64,000 nt of DNA from Auanema rhodensis (taxonomy: Eukaryota > Nematoda > Chromadorea > Rhabditida > Rhabditidae), in NCBI GenBank assembly GCA_964057225.1, contig OZ059898.1, positions 16,159,267 through 16,223,266 on the forward strand, written 5' to 3'. Positions 22,541-33,055 of this stretch are shown piece by piece. The notes under the pieces were generated by a model. It worked only from the letters and a program-made list of their open reading frames with translations, was not told the DNA's origin and did no database searches. Position numbers and translations under genes: made by a program. The stretch's first letter is position 1. The number at the start of each line of letters is the position of its first letter.

Positions 22541-25500
22541 CGTGAACTTCTCATAACACAATCCACACTATAATATATTGTACTAAATTTAATTTATGTA
22601 AAAGCAGGCAAAAAATAACGAAACTTTCGATGAGAAAGGTTACATAAGATAACTATGAATACGGAAATAAAACGGTCTTATACGGCATATATAGAAATAT
22701 AAAAAGGAGAGAGAGGGACAAAGCACAAAATATGTATTATTCACATTATTATACAAAGTTGCAAGCGTATTAAAACGTATTGAAACATAGAAAATGAAAA
22801 CAAATTCGAAGTTATGTTTTATAAAGAACCACCCATAGTATTAACTGACTGATGTAAACAGAACAACAGTAATATAGTAAAGTTAGTACATTGATTAAAT
22901 AGCAAAAAAAACTTATCTTCTCAATTTTTTATTTGTAAGGAGTAAAGAGAACGGATCGTTCACGCCTGTATATATAAATCGAAACATATGACCCGAACAA
23001 GAAAATCGATAAGAAAAAATAAATAACTACTTCAAGATAAAAATATCCTCATTAGGGACAAAAATATCAGTAGTCCTCATACTATATGGCAAAAAATATG
23101 AGTTATAGCTTTAGAAGAACAGGTAAGTCGAGAGTAAACTTTCCTGGTTGAGGGCTGAATCGTTGGTCTAAGAAGGAAAGCACACAATGCAAGAAGCAAA
23201 AAAGGTGACGTAGTGTCTTTAACAAGAAAATGTATACAAAATCGAACTTTAAGAAGAAATGATGACATTTTAGTTATGTTAACCAGAGGGAAAAGAGCCT
23301 TTCAAGGACATCACCTTAACCTTCCGTAGAAATAGCTGATGTAGCATTTACTAAAGAAGAACGCGGGAAAGCCCGAAGATACTATTATGGTGGACAGGGT
23401 AGCAAAAAAACTAAAACCAGAACGATTACATAATACAATGGTACAGTGTACGGCGTACAGAGGCAGAGAAAGTAGACAGATCTCCGCGATTGAAAACGTA
23501 TAGAGAAGTATAAGAAGGAAAAAATGATGGAGCAGGTAAAAGTAGAACAAATTTTGTTAATGGCCTGCCCAACAGCTAAGATCGATTTCAGTTTTCTAGG
23601 CTTTGCAGTTTGCATTACGGCTTTCCTAACCACCTGTTCTTGGATGATCTGCTGTTCCTGGTTGTCAAAGGAAATCTAATAGGCAAGTCATTAACAACTC
23701 ATGAACAAACTAGTTACTTTAAGCAAAAAACCACTTGTCAAAAAAAATTTGATATAATTTAAAAATTATAAAAGCTAAAACGTATTAAGTCCGTTCATGG
23801 ACGCATGCTGTCTAATTATTCACTGAAAGCACAACAAATCGTGATTAGGCTTATGCTACAGAATTAAAAGACAGATGTCATATGGACCAAATGCTTTGTT
23901 CGAAAGACTGGTTGGTATTCAGAAGACATAATAGAAAGGGCACAGCAAGGGGGTAAAAAGGTTTACAAACAGTAACGTTAGTAGTATAACCAACAGAAAC
24001 TTTTTTTTTCGTAAAAAGGAAACAACTGCAACTATGCAAATGAGAAACATTGGATAATAATAATGATACACTAGTGAAGTAGCATTGACAAATTATAAAG
24101 GTGTTGATTGATAGAAAATATAGAACAGATGTTCAAATAAACAGATAGAAAAGTTAGGTCCAATTTGAATAATATAAAACATGGAATGATCAGCAAATGG
24201 AGAAAGAAAGAGTTCATTGAGAGAGCTACGTATTCAAACAGAGTGAATATTCAACTAGCGTAGTCAACTAGGAACAAAAGATAAAGCTAGAGGTTGAATA
24301 TTTCGTTTTCAAATCTCGCAAGCTACTAGAACAGCAAGCAAGAAAGACCAAATCAAAATTCTCCAATTGTACCAAACAACTCTATGTCGGGAAATCCCAC
24401 TTCGAAGATCAAGAGCCGCGCTCAAAAAGTAGAAAACGAAAAAAGATGGAACTTGTAAACGATACGACATATAATAATTTGCAAAAAGAATAAACATAAA
24501 TTTAAAGATTACAAATGGGCATTATGTAGTTCTATACAATAATAAAAGGGTTTAGGATGGAATGGCTGCTAATAAGAGTTGTAAGGGAAGAATAGACCGC
24601 GTCTTGGCGCATTAAGTGACCCCCAACGTCCTCTTCCGATATTGAAGGATCGATCGCGTTTTCTCCCTCAGCACCCATATGTCGAGAGTAAAGACAATAA
24701 CCTAATATCTTGCAAGTAATCACAGTCAATGCATGTAAGCAATATATAAGGTTGGGAATAGTCTAAAAAAGAGAAAGTGACAAGGAAATGACGTAAATAG
24801 TATATGCTCATAAAATGTCTTTTATCAAACCCACATGAAAAAGATATGAATCATTGGAAGGACATGGAACAATAGTAGGATAGAAAATATTTCGCTAACG
24901 TTGTCGAACAAAAATATTCAACGAAACATGCCAGAAGCTTTCATTTTGACAACAATAAAGAAAAAAATTATATTAAATGAATCAGGACATACCAAGCTGA
25001 ATTTTGATCTTGAAGTTCTTTAAAGATAGTTATAATAACAATTACATTCTTTAGTCATATTAAAATTATTTTGAATGTGTACTTCCCGAAAGTATTGGTG
25101 AGGCGGCCTGACCGCTTTGCGTCACAACTTTGGCTTTAGAGCGTAGTTTCCACAACATCGTAGCTTTACTATCGTAGCTTGACTACCTCATAGCACATTC
25201 TTAAGCTAAGTTCATTTATCAGCAGCTTTTAATTGAAATAAAAAAACAGTCGATTAAACATGAGAAAAATAAAATTTAAATTGATTCAAATGTTTCAATA
25301 AAGCATAGGAATTGAAACGCATAAAATTCATACCTCATTCAATCAATTAGGAAAAAAATATTCCTACAATTTTGATAACTTTATTAACATTTATTTAACA
25401 ATTATATAGAACTTAATAACAAATATTTATAAAAAAACACTTCTTCAAATCACATAAAATGATGAGATATGAAAACAAATAGTTACATAAGGATAATGTC

Positions 25501-25586
25501 GCATTGTTCGAGAAAACAATTGAAAAATGAAAATAGAACAAGAAATGAAAAGAAAGGTTTTTGTGTTTGATTCTCGTTCCGATTCT
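22541..25586. other. gene-poor interval between the TOCA-like gene and the astacin-like gene
   Basis: Plus strand is A/G-rich (T/C-rich on minus), the same bias as the introns of the minus-strand TOCA gene, which suggests the interval may be transcribed as TOCA 5' sequence. Small coding-like islands: minus strand about 23545-23660 (QQIIQEQVVRKAVMQTAKPR), minus strand about 24540-24690, and plus strand about 24280-24494, an ATG-less open frame (SRKLLEQQARKTKSKFS). None makes a complete gene. Confidence 0.4.
24589..24690 (-). other. candidate upstream exon (MGAEGENAID frame)
   Basis: Approximate bounds. A minus-strand frame reads MGAEGENAIDPSISEEDVGG and on to HLMRQDAVYSSLTTL, with GC content and residue mix unlike the flanks. 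It stays open to a weak GTATAG donor near 24537 in phase 0, which could also join TOCA exon 2. No strong acceptor is seen before the ATG. Treat as a candidate only. Confidence 0.25.
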
Positions 25587-27403
25587 TCAAATTGGAACTA
25601 AAACATATTTTATTTAAGGAACAATAAATTTGAGATTTCGATCTTACCAATCTTATATTCGAAATTGAATTGAGCTTCACCTAATCGACTATAGCTTATA
25701 ACTGGCATTGGATTTAATTGACTAATAACTTCATCCTTAGCTTGTTCCCCACAACAATATCTGATATGATTTGTTCGAAACATCATAAAGATGAATATGT
25801 ACCTTGGGTTTGTTGATTCTTTATCAATATATTTGAATTCAATGCCATCTTTGGTACAACCGTGTTCGCAATGATTGTTTGTCATTTCTTTTAAAAGTCG
25901 TAGATGAATTTTATATCCATCTTGAACCTAAAGAAGAATGCAAATAAATTGAGTTTTGTTTCTTTCCTTCTATACACGAATCCATTTTGTACAATAATTG
26001 TATATAAATGTTAAGGAATCAGTAGGAAATCCTGATGTCATATTCACTTGAACCCATTCAGTATCGTTTATATCAGCATCAATGATTACACCACAATCAT
26101 CTGTTGGCTGAGAAAAATGGAAAGTATGATTCAACGATTCGACTAAGAGCTTATCAAGTACCGGCTGATCGCATAAAAACCCTCCATATCCTAGAGGACA
26201 AACACAAATAGAACAATCCTTCGGGTTAGGATATCCACCATTTTCACATTTTGTTGTGGAATCAGTACATGATTCTAAATGTTAATTATTCAAATAAAAA
26301 TATATTTGAAATTCAACCTTTACAATTATAATATTCATTTATAGTTTTTATATCGTAAAATGAAGCCATTAATGATCCTGTTGTATACTCAAATCTTTTA
26401 TCCTTTAAAGTAAAAACTGTTTCTCCCAATCTATAAACATATTCAATCGGATAAGAACTTAGAATTAGAATTTAAATGAATAAACAATAAAGAAAAGAAG
26501 AGTAACCTTTGAGGAGAAAAATGCATCATACTTCCATATTCATAAGGTAAATATAGCTGAATATCATTGATATCTTTTTTTTTATAGATTTCTGAATCAT
26601 TCTACATCAAAGTTGGCATAAGAGTGATGAAAGTAGTAACATACTTTTATCTTTATATCAATCATTTCAATATAGTCATCTCGATCATTTCTTTGAATTG
26701 TCGGTATAATTCCTAATGATAGAGCAATATGGGAAGTAATTCCCCCAACCTGTTTACAATTTTTTTGAATTATGAATGACTTCCAAGATATTTAAAAAAT
26801 CTTACAGTTAAGCATGAATCATCTATACCAATAGTTTGGTCCTTTTTCAACATTCCTAAATGACTGAAACAGTCATAGTTTTTCGTAAACTAAAACAAAA
26901 TATTAAAAAATTAAGAAGCAAAATTATATTTTACGTTAATTCTAGTAGGTATATGATTGTCTTGGTTGAATTTCAAACATGTTTTACTGCTTAAGTAAAA
27001 AATAGCAGCTCCTATTGCTCCTTTTGAATTGATATCTAATATCAATTGAATTGCATAAAAATATTTTATTATTTACCAAGATCTGAATTCAAATTGTAAT
27101 TAATCACTTTGTTCGGCCATTTCTCTGCTGTTAAAGAAGCAGCTGAACGTTTCTTTGGAATATATGATTCTTCATCATCAGATAGAATTTGATAGTCTTC
27201 AGTAATGGAATTTTCAGATACTTTATTCTCATCCATTGAAAAAAGCCTGTAAAAGCAAAATTATTAATACTTGAAAAAAAACAATTTAAGTAAAAATACA
27301 GTTTAAGATTCAGATAATGACTCAAAGGATCAGGAGTTACTGCTTTGCATCTAGCAAACTTCATCAGTAACAAAGTAATGAGAATTAGACGTAATTTCAA
27401 CAT
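25587..27403 (-). CDS. astacin-like secreted protein with a destroyed zinc site (pseudoprotease), EGF and CUB regions
   Basis: Nematode astacin (NAS) architecture, about 450 aa. Signal peptide [16 protein letters not shown]; propeptide with a KKR cleavage-like site before [20 protein letters not shown], the usual mature start (RWPNG.I.Y). Catalytic domain; EGF-like [20 protein letters not shown]; and a CUB-like C-terminus ([20 protein letters not shown] ... [19 protein letters not shown]). In the exon at 26650-26750 the zinc region reads [24 protein letters not shown]; the family has GIASHE..HALG..HE..R.DRDDY. The catalytic Glu and second and third His ligands are gone, while the flanking RDDY and Met-turn-like YEYGSMMHF are kept. 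So the fold is probably retained but proteolysis lost. The ATG follows GATTTCAAG. The last exon (VPI then stop) follows a GTAAGATC...TTTTAG intron. Confidence 0.8.
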
Positions 27404-27812
27404 CTTGAAATCTGAAATGTTATGAAAAATAAAAAATAAATTTTAATACAAATACTAAGCCACATAAAATTTTAAAATCTAATTTTTCATTTTCAACAAT
27501 GTTCGGTGACGTTAAACTTTGCTGACAAGATCTGTATTTTTATCCTCCGGATGTTTTTATGATATCTACATATATGAATATGCATTTTATTATTTTATAG
27601 TTATATAGTTCTTTTATATGGAAATTAGTTGATCAAAAACATTTCATATCTCTTATTTTCAATTTTAAGAGTTAAAAAGCTATCAATGTGTGAGAAGTAT
27701 GTATAAAGCTTCTGTTTTCCCTGACCAATATATAGAATCAATATTAGCTTTTAAATAAAATGTTTTATTTTTCTATATTATATTATATGAAGTTTAAATA
27801 GAAATAAAAAAT
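27404..27812. other. intergenic between the two peptidase-like genes
   Basis: About 410 bp of AT-rich sequence, the 3' flank of the M1-like gene and the 5' flank of the astacin-like gene (both minus). No element recognised. Confidence 0.5.
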
Positions 27813-29118
27813 TTATGTTATCGCCGGCAATTCTTTATTTTCTAAAGCTGTTTCTTCCTCATTCATTATGGATATACCAGGTTGATGAATTGTCTCATGC
27901 TGTGCAATTACTATAGCATCTGAATAAATAACTTTTTTTTAAACCTTTCTCTCGTGTTTCAATAGAACCTATTTTTCCAATTTGTTTGGAAGATTTATCC
28001 ATAAACTGTCGTAAACGACGGATTGAAATTCCTTTCATAATATCTGGCCTAAAGTATACAGTAACCGTTAGGTTATCAGATGTTTCTGTTTGAGATGGAT
28101 AATCAGTTAATACTAATCCAACTTGATGTGGATATAACCTAGCTTTTGCTGGAATATAATCTGTTATATATGGCAAACTGAAAGAACATACATTGAAATA
28201 CTAAAAGAATGAAGAATTCAAGATAAATGAAGGAGTTATCTTACTTCGGTTCAGATCGTTTGATTGGATGATTAGAAAAGCATCGTAATGATAACTTTCT
28301 TGTGATTTCCAGATCAAATAATGCAGGATATTCTTTACTGTCTAAACAAGGAAACAAGTATCGAAGACCTTTCGGAGCATTTCTATTGGTTATGAAACTT
28401 AATCCGAACCTTAAAATATTTATTTATAAAGGAAACTTATATTCATTAACCTTGATTCTTTTGAGCTCAAATATGACTCTTCTCTTGGGCCATTTATAGT
28501 ATTAATCTGACCTACAAAATCCATTTTAATCGTATATTCAGAATCGGAAGTTAAATTTACTGAAGGTATAAAAGTTTGTATTTCAGTCTGAAATCAAAAA
28601 AAACTATTAAGTAATTTACATAATAATAATTACCTGTTTACTATATATACCTCTTTTTAAATTAATTTGTTTATTAAACACTGTTAATTCATATTTTTTG
28701 ATATTGATTGAGTCAGATTTGTGAATGTAAATTCGTTGCCCATTTTGTTTAGCAGTAAATGTCATCAAAACTGATCCAGAATATGTCTATAAATAAATGA
28801 AATATTTTCTTTCCTAAATAAAATAATTTTTCTCTACCAAGTTAGAATAATTATATTCTGTGTCAAATTGTAGATGAATGTTATACCTTGATGGAATATT
28901 AATATATGGTATAACAAGTGGACCATCATCCGTAGGTAACACATTTTTGTCAATTAAAGATACAAAAATAATTAATCCATATAGTAAACTAAATAAATAT
29001 TATATAAAATAAGAAATAATAAAAAATATATTGTAATATACCATGATATTAAACAAATTAATAGCCATGTTATTAAAAGACGTGTAGAACAGTATATGAA
29101 TGGCTGTTTTTGTTTCAT
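27813..29118 (-). pseudogene. M1 aminopeptidase-like gene truncated after the N-terminal domain, with probable frameshift
   Basis: Type II membrane topology as in aminopeptidase N: a short basic/polar start (MKQKQPFIYCSTRL), then a signal-anchor helix. Exons 29118-29042, 28988-28838, 28786-28634, 28587-28451, 28409-28245 and 28177 onwards join in frame. M1 N-terminal beta-domain blocks: IPSRYNIHLQFDTEYNYSNL, TYSGSVLMTFTAKQNGQ, APKGLRYLFPCLDSKEYPAL (family: ..AR..FPCFDEPA.KA.F), and TVTVYFRPDIMKG. As sequenced, the frame stops at 27895 (321 aa). Right at a run of eight A (minus strand; 27933-27940) a one-base shift opens a frame to 27813 that resembles the post-GAMEN segment (HQPGISIMNEEETAL versus ..NPGLITYRETAL). 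GAMEN itself is degenerate, and there is no HExxH catalytic domain in either frame. So it is a pseudogene, a truncated non-catalytic paralogue, or contains a homopolymer sequencing error. Confidence 0.65.
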
Positions 29119-29941
29119 TTAGTCAATAAATGATAATTAGTAGAAAGATAGAGAGGATAAGAGATGATGATGATGGTTAGAGTAAAAGGGGCAAAAGAAT
29201 GTTAAGATAGAATTAGAGTATAACAGATAACAGAGCTTTGTTAGTCTGTATAACGCGAAGAAGTATATTCGAGACAAGCACTTCAAACGGCTTTCATACC
29301 GCCTTCTCTTACCAAACATTCTTTAGAACATCAACTTAACTTGATCAATAAGTTAAAAAATATAAATAATAATAATATTTATGTAAAAAAAGAAATAAAC
29401 TTATTTAAATAATTAATATGATAATAAAGTATTTAATTACTATTATTCTATTGAATATTTAAAGAAAACTAATTAATGTTTATCATATATACAATCTTTC
29501 TTTAAGATACATGATAAACCAGACAATTTTCTCTTGAAAGAAAGAGGTGGGGTCATACTATGATGGATGTTTCCCAAGCAGAAGAACGACGACAACGTCG
29601 CTTGCACCGCATCAACCGATTGTCTTCGACTTGCTATCAGTCCAACACAGACATGGCCAACACATATCTCAAATGTTTTTCTTCGACATGTTAAGCCTTG
29701 TCATTCGTTTTCACCGTACTTTTCAATTATGCTCTTCCCTTATCTTTGAACTATGAATTGTTGAAAAAGTATATGAAATTATAGATTTTATGTGTATTGT
29801 TGTCTGCTTATTAAGTTAATTAATAGTTTAGTCAAAAAGTATATAAACTTTAACATTCTGATCGGTTATTGATAGTTCAAAGGTAATTTTTTGAATTTCT
29901 TATTGATTTCAGTGTCTCGTATGCGGATCAGTTGAAGTACA
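29119..29941. other. divergent promoter region of the M1-like and NHX genes
   Basis: Holds the 5' flanks of two divergent genes. A GC-richer patch at 29560-29695 contains a 44-codon frame (MMDVSQAEERRQRRLHRINR...), too short to call and not connected by splice sites to NHX. A TTTCAG at about 29907-29912 is the probable trans-splice site of NHX. Confidence 0.4.
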
Positions 29942-32630
29942 ATGTTTTCTAAACTCATCTGGTCGGATGTCTATACTCCACTTCTAATTGCCGGATGGCT
30001 TATGTTCATAATCTTAGCTAGAATAAGTATGATTTTTATTATTTATTATCGTTATTTTGATCGTTTTTCATTATTTACTTTTAATATCTTAAATTAGTCT
30101 TAAGAATTGTAATAATAAACTCTATGAATATATGTACATATTGACCTCGATGTACATATAAGGCTATTAGAGGAAGATAGATTATACAGATGATAAAACT
30201 TTTCTGATAAAAAAAATATGGATATCTAAAATACTTCTGTTCCTTGTGACAACCTTTAAATTTACTCCTATTAAGTAAATTAATTCGATTAAGTATCTTG
30301 TTTTCAAAAAATTTATCAATATTCTAGATGTCTTGTCCTTTAAAAGAAACTCGTTCTTTTCATCGATTTTATATATTTGATAGTTTAATAGAAAAATATT
30401 CTAAAAGTAAATGTTTTTTTACTTCTCATTATCTTTTGATTATTTAAAAAAAATTAATTAATATTAACTTGTATACTTAAATATTACAAAATTTTTAATT
30501 GTGTTTATAGCCTTCCATCGAACAAAATTTTTATCTAAATTGTTTCCTGAGAGCGCTTTGTTGATTGTATTAGGATTGCTTGCTGGACTTATACTTGACC
30601 AACTTTGGGTATTAGACGTCTATCTCCACCCAGGTTTTCTCTTTTTACAATCATTTTTCCAGTACTCTGAACTTCAGACTTGTTCTTTCTCTATCTCTTG
30701 CCACCTATTGCTTTGGATGCTGGGTATTTCTTGCCTAATAAAGCTTTCTTTGCCAATTTTGGAACAATTCTCCTATATGCTGTAGTTGGAACGTTGTTGA
30801 ATATAGCATGTATAGGTATGTTCTCTATCTAATATCTATTTAATAATTTTTCTTTAATAAATATAGCCTTAGCTATATATAGCTTTCAAGGATTTTATAA
30901 TCATGAAATTCAAACACTAGATATTCTACTATATGCTACTTTAATATCAGGTTATTTTTAGTTATTTATCATTAATTTATTTATAAAATTCAAAAAAATT
31001 ATTATTTTTAATACATGAGTTTAAAGCTGTTGATCCTGTTGCTGTCTTATCAGTTTTCGAAGAAATTCATGTTAATCAATTACTTTATATTTGTGTTTTT
31101 GGTGAATCCCTTCTTAATGATGCTATTGTAATTGTAAGTTATATTCATCATCATCATGCTTTAAGCTAAAACTTATTTTAAGGTGTTGTATCAATCACTT
31201 ACATCAATGGCAAAAATTGGAGCAGAACATTTAATTCGAGAAGATTTTCTACATGCTTTTCTATCCTTCATTATGGTTGCAACGGGTGGTGTTGTCATTG
31301 GACTTACTTGGGTTTGCATAACAGCTCTTGCCACTAAGTAAGCGAAAACATTTTCTTCAAAGCAGATCTCATGTTCTTAATTCTTAATTTATTTCAAATT
31401 GAAAACAATTTTTTTCTATTAACTATCTGGTAAACATTTTGTAGATTCTCCCATGATATTCCAATTGTTCAACCGTTGATATGTCTTGTATTTCCATATT
31501 TATCTTATTTGATCTCTGAAAGTGTACATCTCTCTGGAATTATTGCGTAAGTTTTAATTTTGCTGTATGATCAATCAGCATCCTTTTTAGAATTGTCACT
31601 TGTGGCTTATTGATGAAGAACTATGTTGCTGGAAATATGAATGAGAAATCTTTGACAACTGTGAAATATTTTTTAAAAACATTATCATCTTGGTATATTA
31701 TTATTTAAATTTATTATTTATAAAACTTATATAGTTGCGAAGCTATGATTTTCGTTTTTCTTGGATTATCAACGTTTTCTAAGCAGCATGAATGGGATCT
31801 CATATTTACTGTAGTTACAGTAACTGCTTGTATTATTTGTCGTTTTGTTGGTATGTTCTTGTTTTTATAATTAAAGTACTATTATAATAATTATTACAGT
31901 TGTGATGGTTTTAACTTATTTTGCAAACAAGAAAAGAGTTCAAAAGATTGGAGTTATGGATCAAGTAATCAGTGGATATGGAGGACTCCGAGGTGCAATT
32001 TGCTATGGTCTTGTAATGACTTTAGGTTTGAAATGACTTGAAGAAGTTACATTATAGAGTAATGTATCGTATATTACAGATAGTAATTCCGTGCCGTATA
32101 AGGATATGATGGTATCAACTACTGTAGTTGTTATAGTCGTTACAGTGTTCTTCCAAGTATAATCGAATACAGTTCTGAACGTTTTGGTATTTGATGCTAA
32201 ATTTCAGGGAACAACCATCAAACCATTAGTAAAAGTTTTAGGAGTCAAAACAATAACCCCAGCTGATGTTACAGTAACTCAGCAAGTTTTTACTCATGTG
32301 AGCATAGGTTTAAATATTTTAATTGTGTTTTACAATATCATTTAAAAAAATATTCTTTCTATATCAGAGTGGCGACTACGTAATGGGTGGAATTGAGGCT
32401 ATAATTGGAATGAAAGGACCTTACTATGTAATTATTCATATTAATATAACATAAAAACATTTCAAATTCTTATTCAGTGGAGACGACGATTTTCTCTATT
32501 CAACCAACGTTATATTCAACCCACATTTATGAGAACATCAACTTCTTTTGGTGAACGTTTGGTTGAGAAATATTCAACTGTTTCAGCTGAAGAGCAGAGA
32601 CAAAAATTATTGGAAAGATATGGAGTTTAA
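29942..32630 (+). CDS. nhx: sodium/hydrogen exchanger (NHE/NHX family), 505 aa with short cytoplasmic tail
   Basis: Electroneutral Na+/H+ antiporter (SLC9). Fourteen exons (29942-30026, 30511-30633, 30678-30815, 30867-30950, 31027-31133, 31183-31337, 31445-31546, 31591-31692, 31735-31850, 31900-32025, 32080-32156, 32208-32297, 32368-32427, 32478-32630) join in frame. Diagnostic blocks: [38 protein letters not shown], the amiloride-binding helix; [52 protein letters not shown], with the essential Asp; and [17 protein letters not shown]. After the last membrane helices only ~70-80 residues follow (ending QKLLERYGV), so the long regulatory tail of mammalian NHE1/NHE3 is absent. The plasma-membrane-type LPPI motif argues against an endosomal NHE6/9. 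Which C. elegans nhx gene it matches is not determined. Confidence 0.9.
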
Positions 32631-32739
32631 TATGTTTCAATTATTATTATTTTCATTTTGTATACTTAATAAAATAATAATTAAGTTTTAAATCATTCAT
32701 GACTTCGTTAATCAAGGAGCATAAGCATAAACAGATTCA

Positions 32740-32757
32740 AGTCACGTTGACGTGACT
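32740..32757. promoter_or_regulatory. inverted repeat AGTCACG-TTGA-CGTGACT, bZIP-like site
   Basis: Perfect 7-bp arms around a 4-bp spacer. It contains TGACGTG(A), the type of core bound by CREB/ATF/XBP-1-class bZIP factors, about 300 bp upstream of the mucin-like gene's ATG and 110 bp after the NHX stop. It may be a dimeric factor site or a short hairpin. Confidence 0.35.
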
Positions 32758-32981
32758 ATTTCATTTAATTATCTGAATAACGTGTGAGCGGTTGCATTCA
32801 GACAAATTCTAAGTGAAAACTTTTTTAAACAGAAAATAAGCTAGAAGAAAAGAAAAAAAGAAAAGTTAATTTGACTGTTTTGGAAAACTGTTTTTCATGT
32901 TCTATTAACTATACAACATGATTTATGCGGTCTGGATAAATATTACTATTTAACTAGCTGTTTGAATGAGTTTGAGTTTCA

Positions 32982-32990
32982 TATAAAAAG
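32982..32990 (+). promoter_or_regulatory. TATA-like box upstream of the secreted mucin-like gene
   Basis: TATAAAAAG lies 74 bp upstream of the ATG at 33056, a position compatible with a core promoter of a gene with a short leader. AT-rich context lowers its weight. Confidence 0.4.
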
Positions 32991-33055
32991 CTAGAAGCTG
33001 CACAAAAAACATTTTAATTGATTCTATTACTAAAAAACTTATTTTTTATAATAAA

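Larger units (their letters stand above)
32631..33055. other. intergenic, promoter of the mucin-like gene
   Basis: Contains a 7-bp-arm inverted repeat with a bZIP-like core (32740-32757) and a TATA-like box (32982-32990), both listed separately. Confidence 0.5.

Noticed and set aside
29547-29756. Overlapping frames (69, 60 and 44 aa) in the M1/NHX divergent promoter
   Set aside because: Cannot be spliced in frame to NHX (stop before its ATG) and match nothing known.
32740-32757. Rho-independent-type terminator or CRISPR-like repeat
   Set aside because: Single copy, no T-tract or array, and the window is eukaryotic; a transcription-factor site is more sensible.
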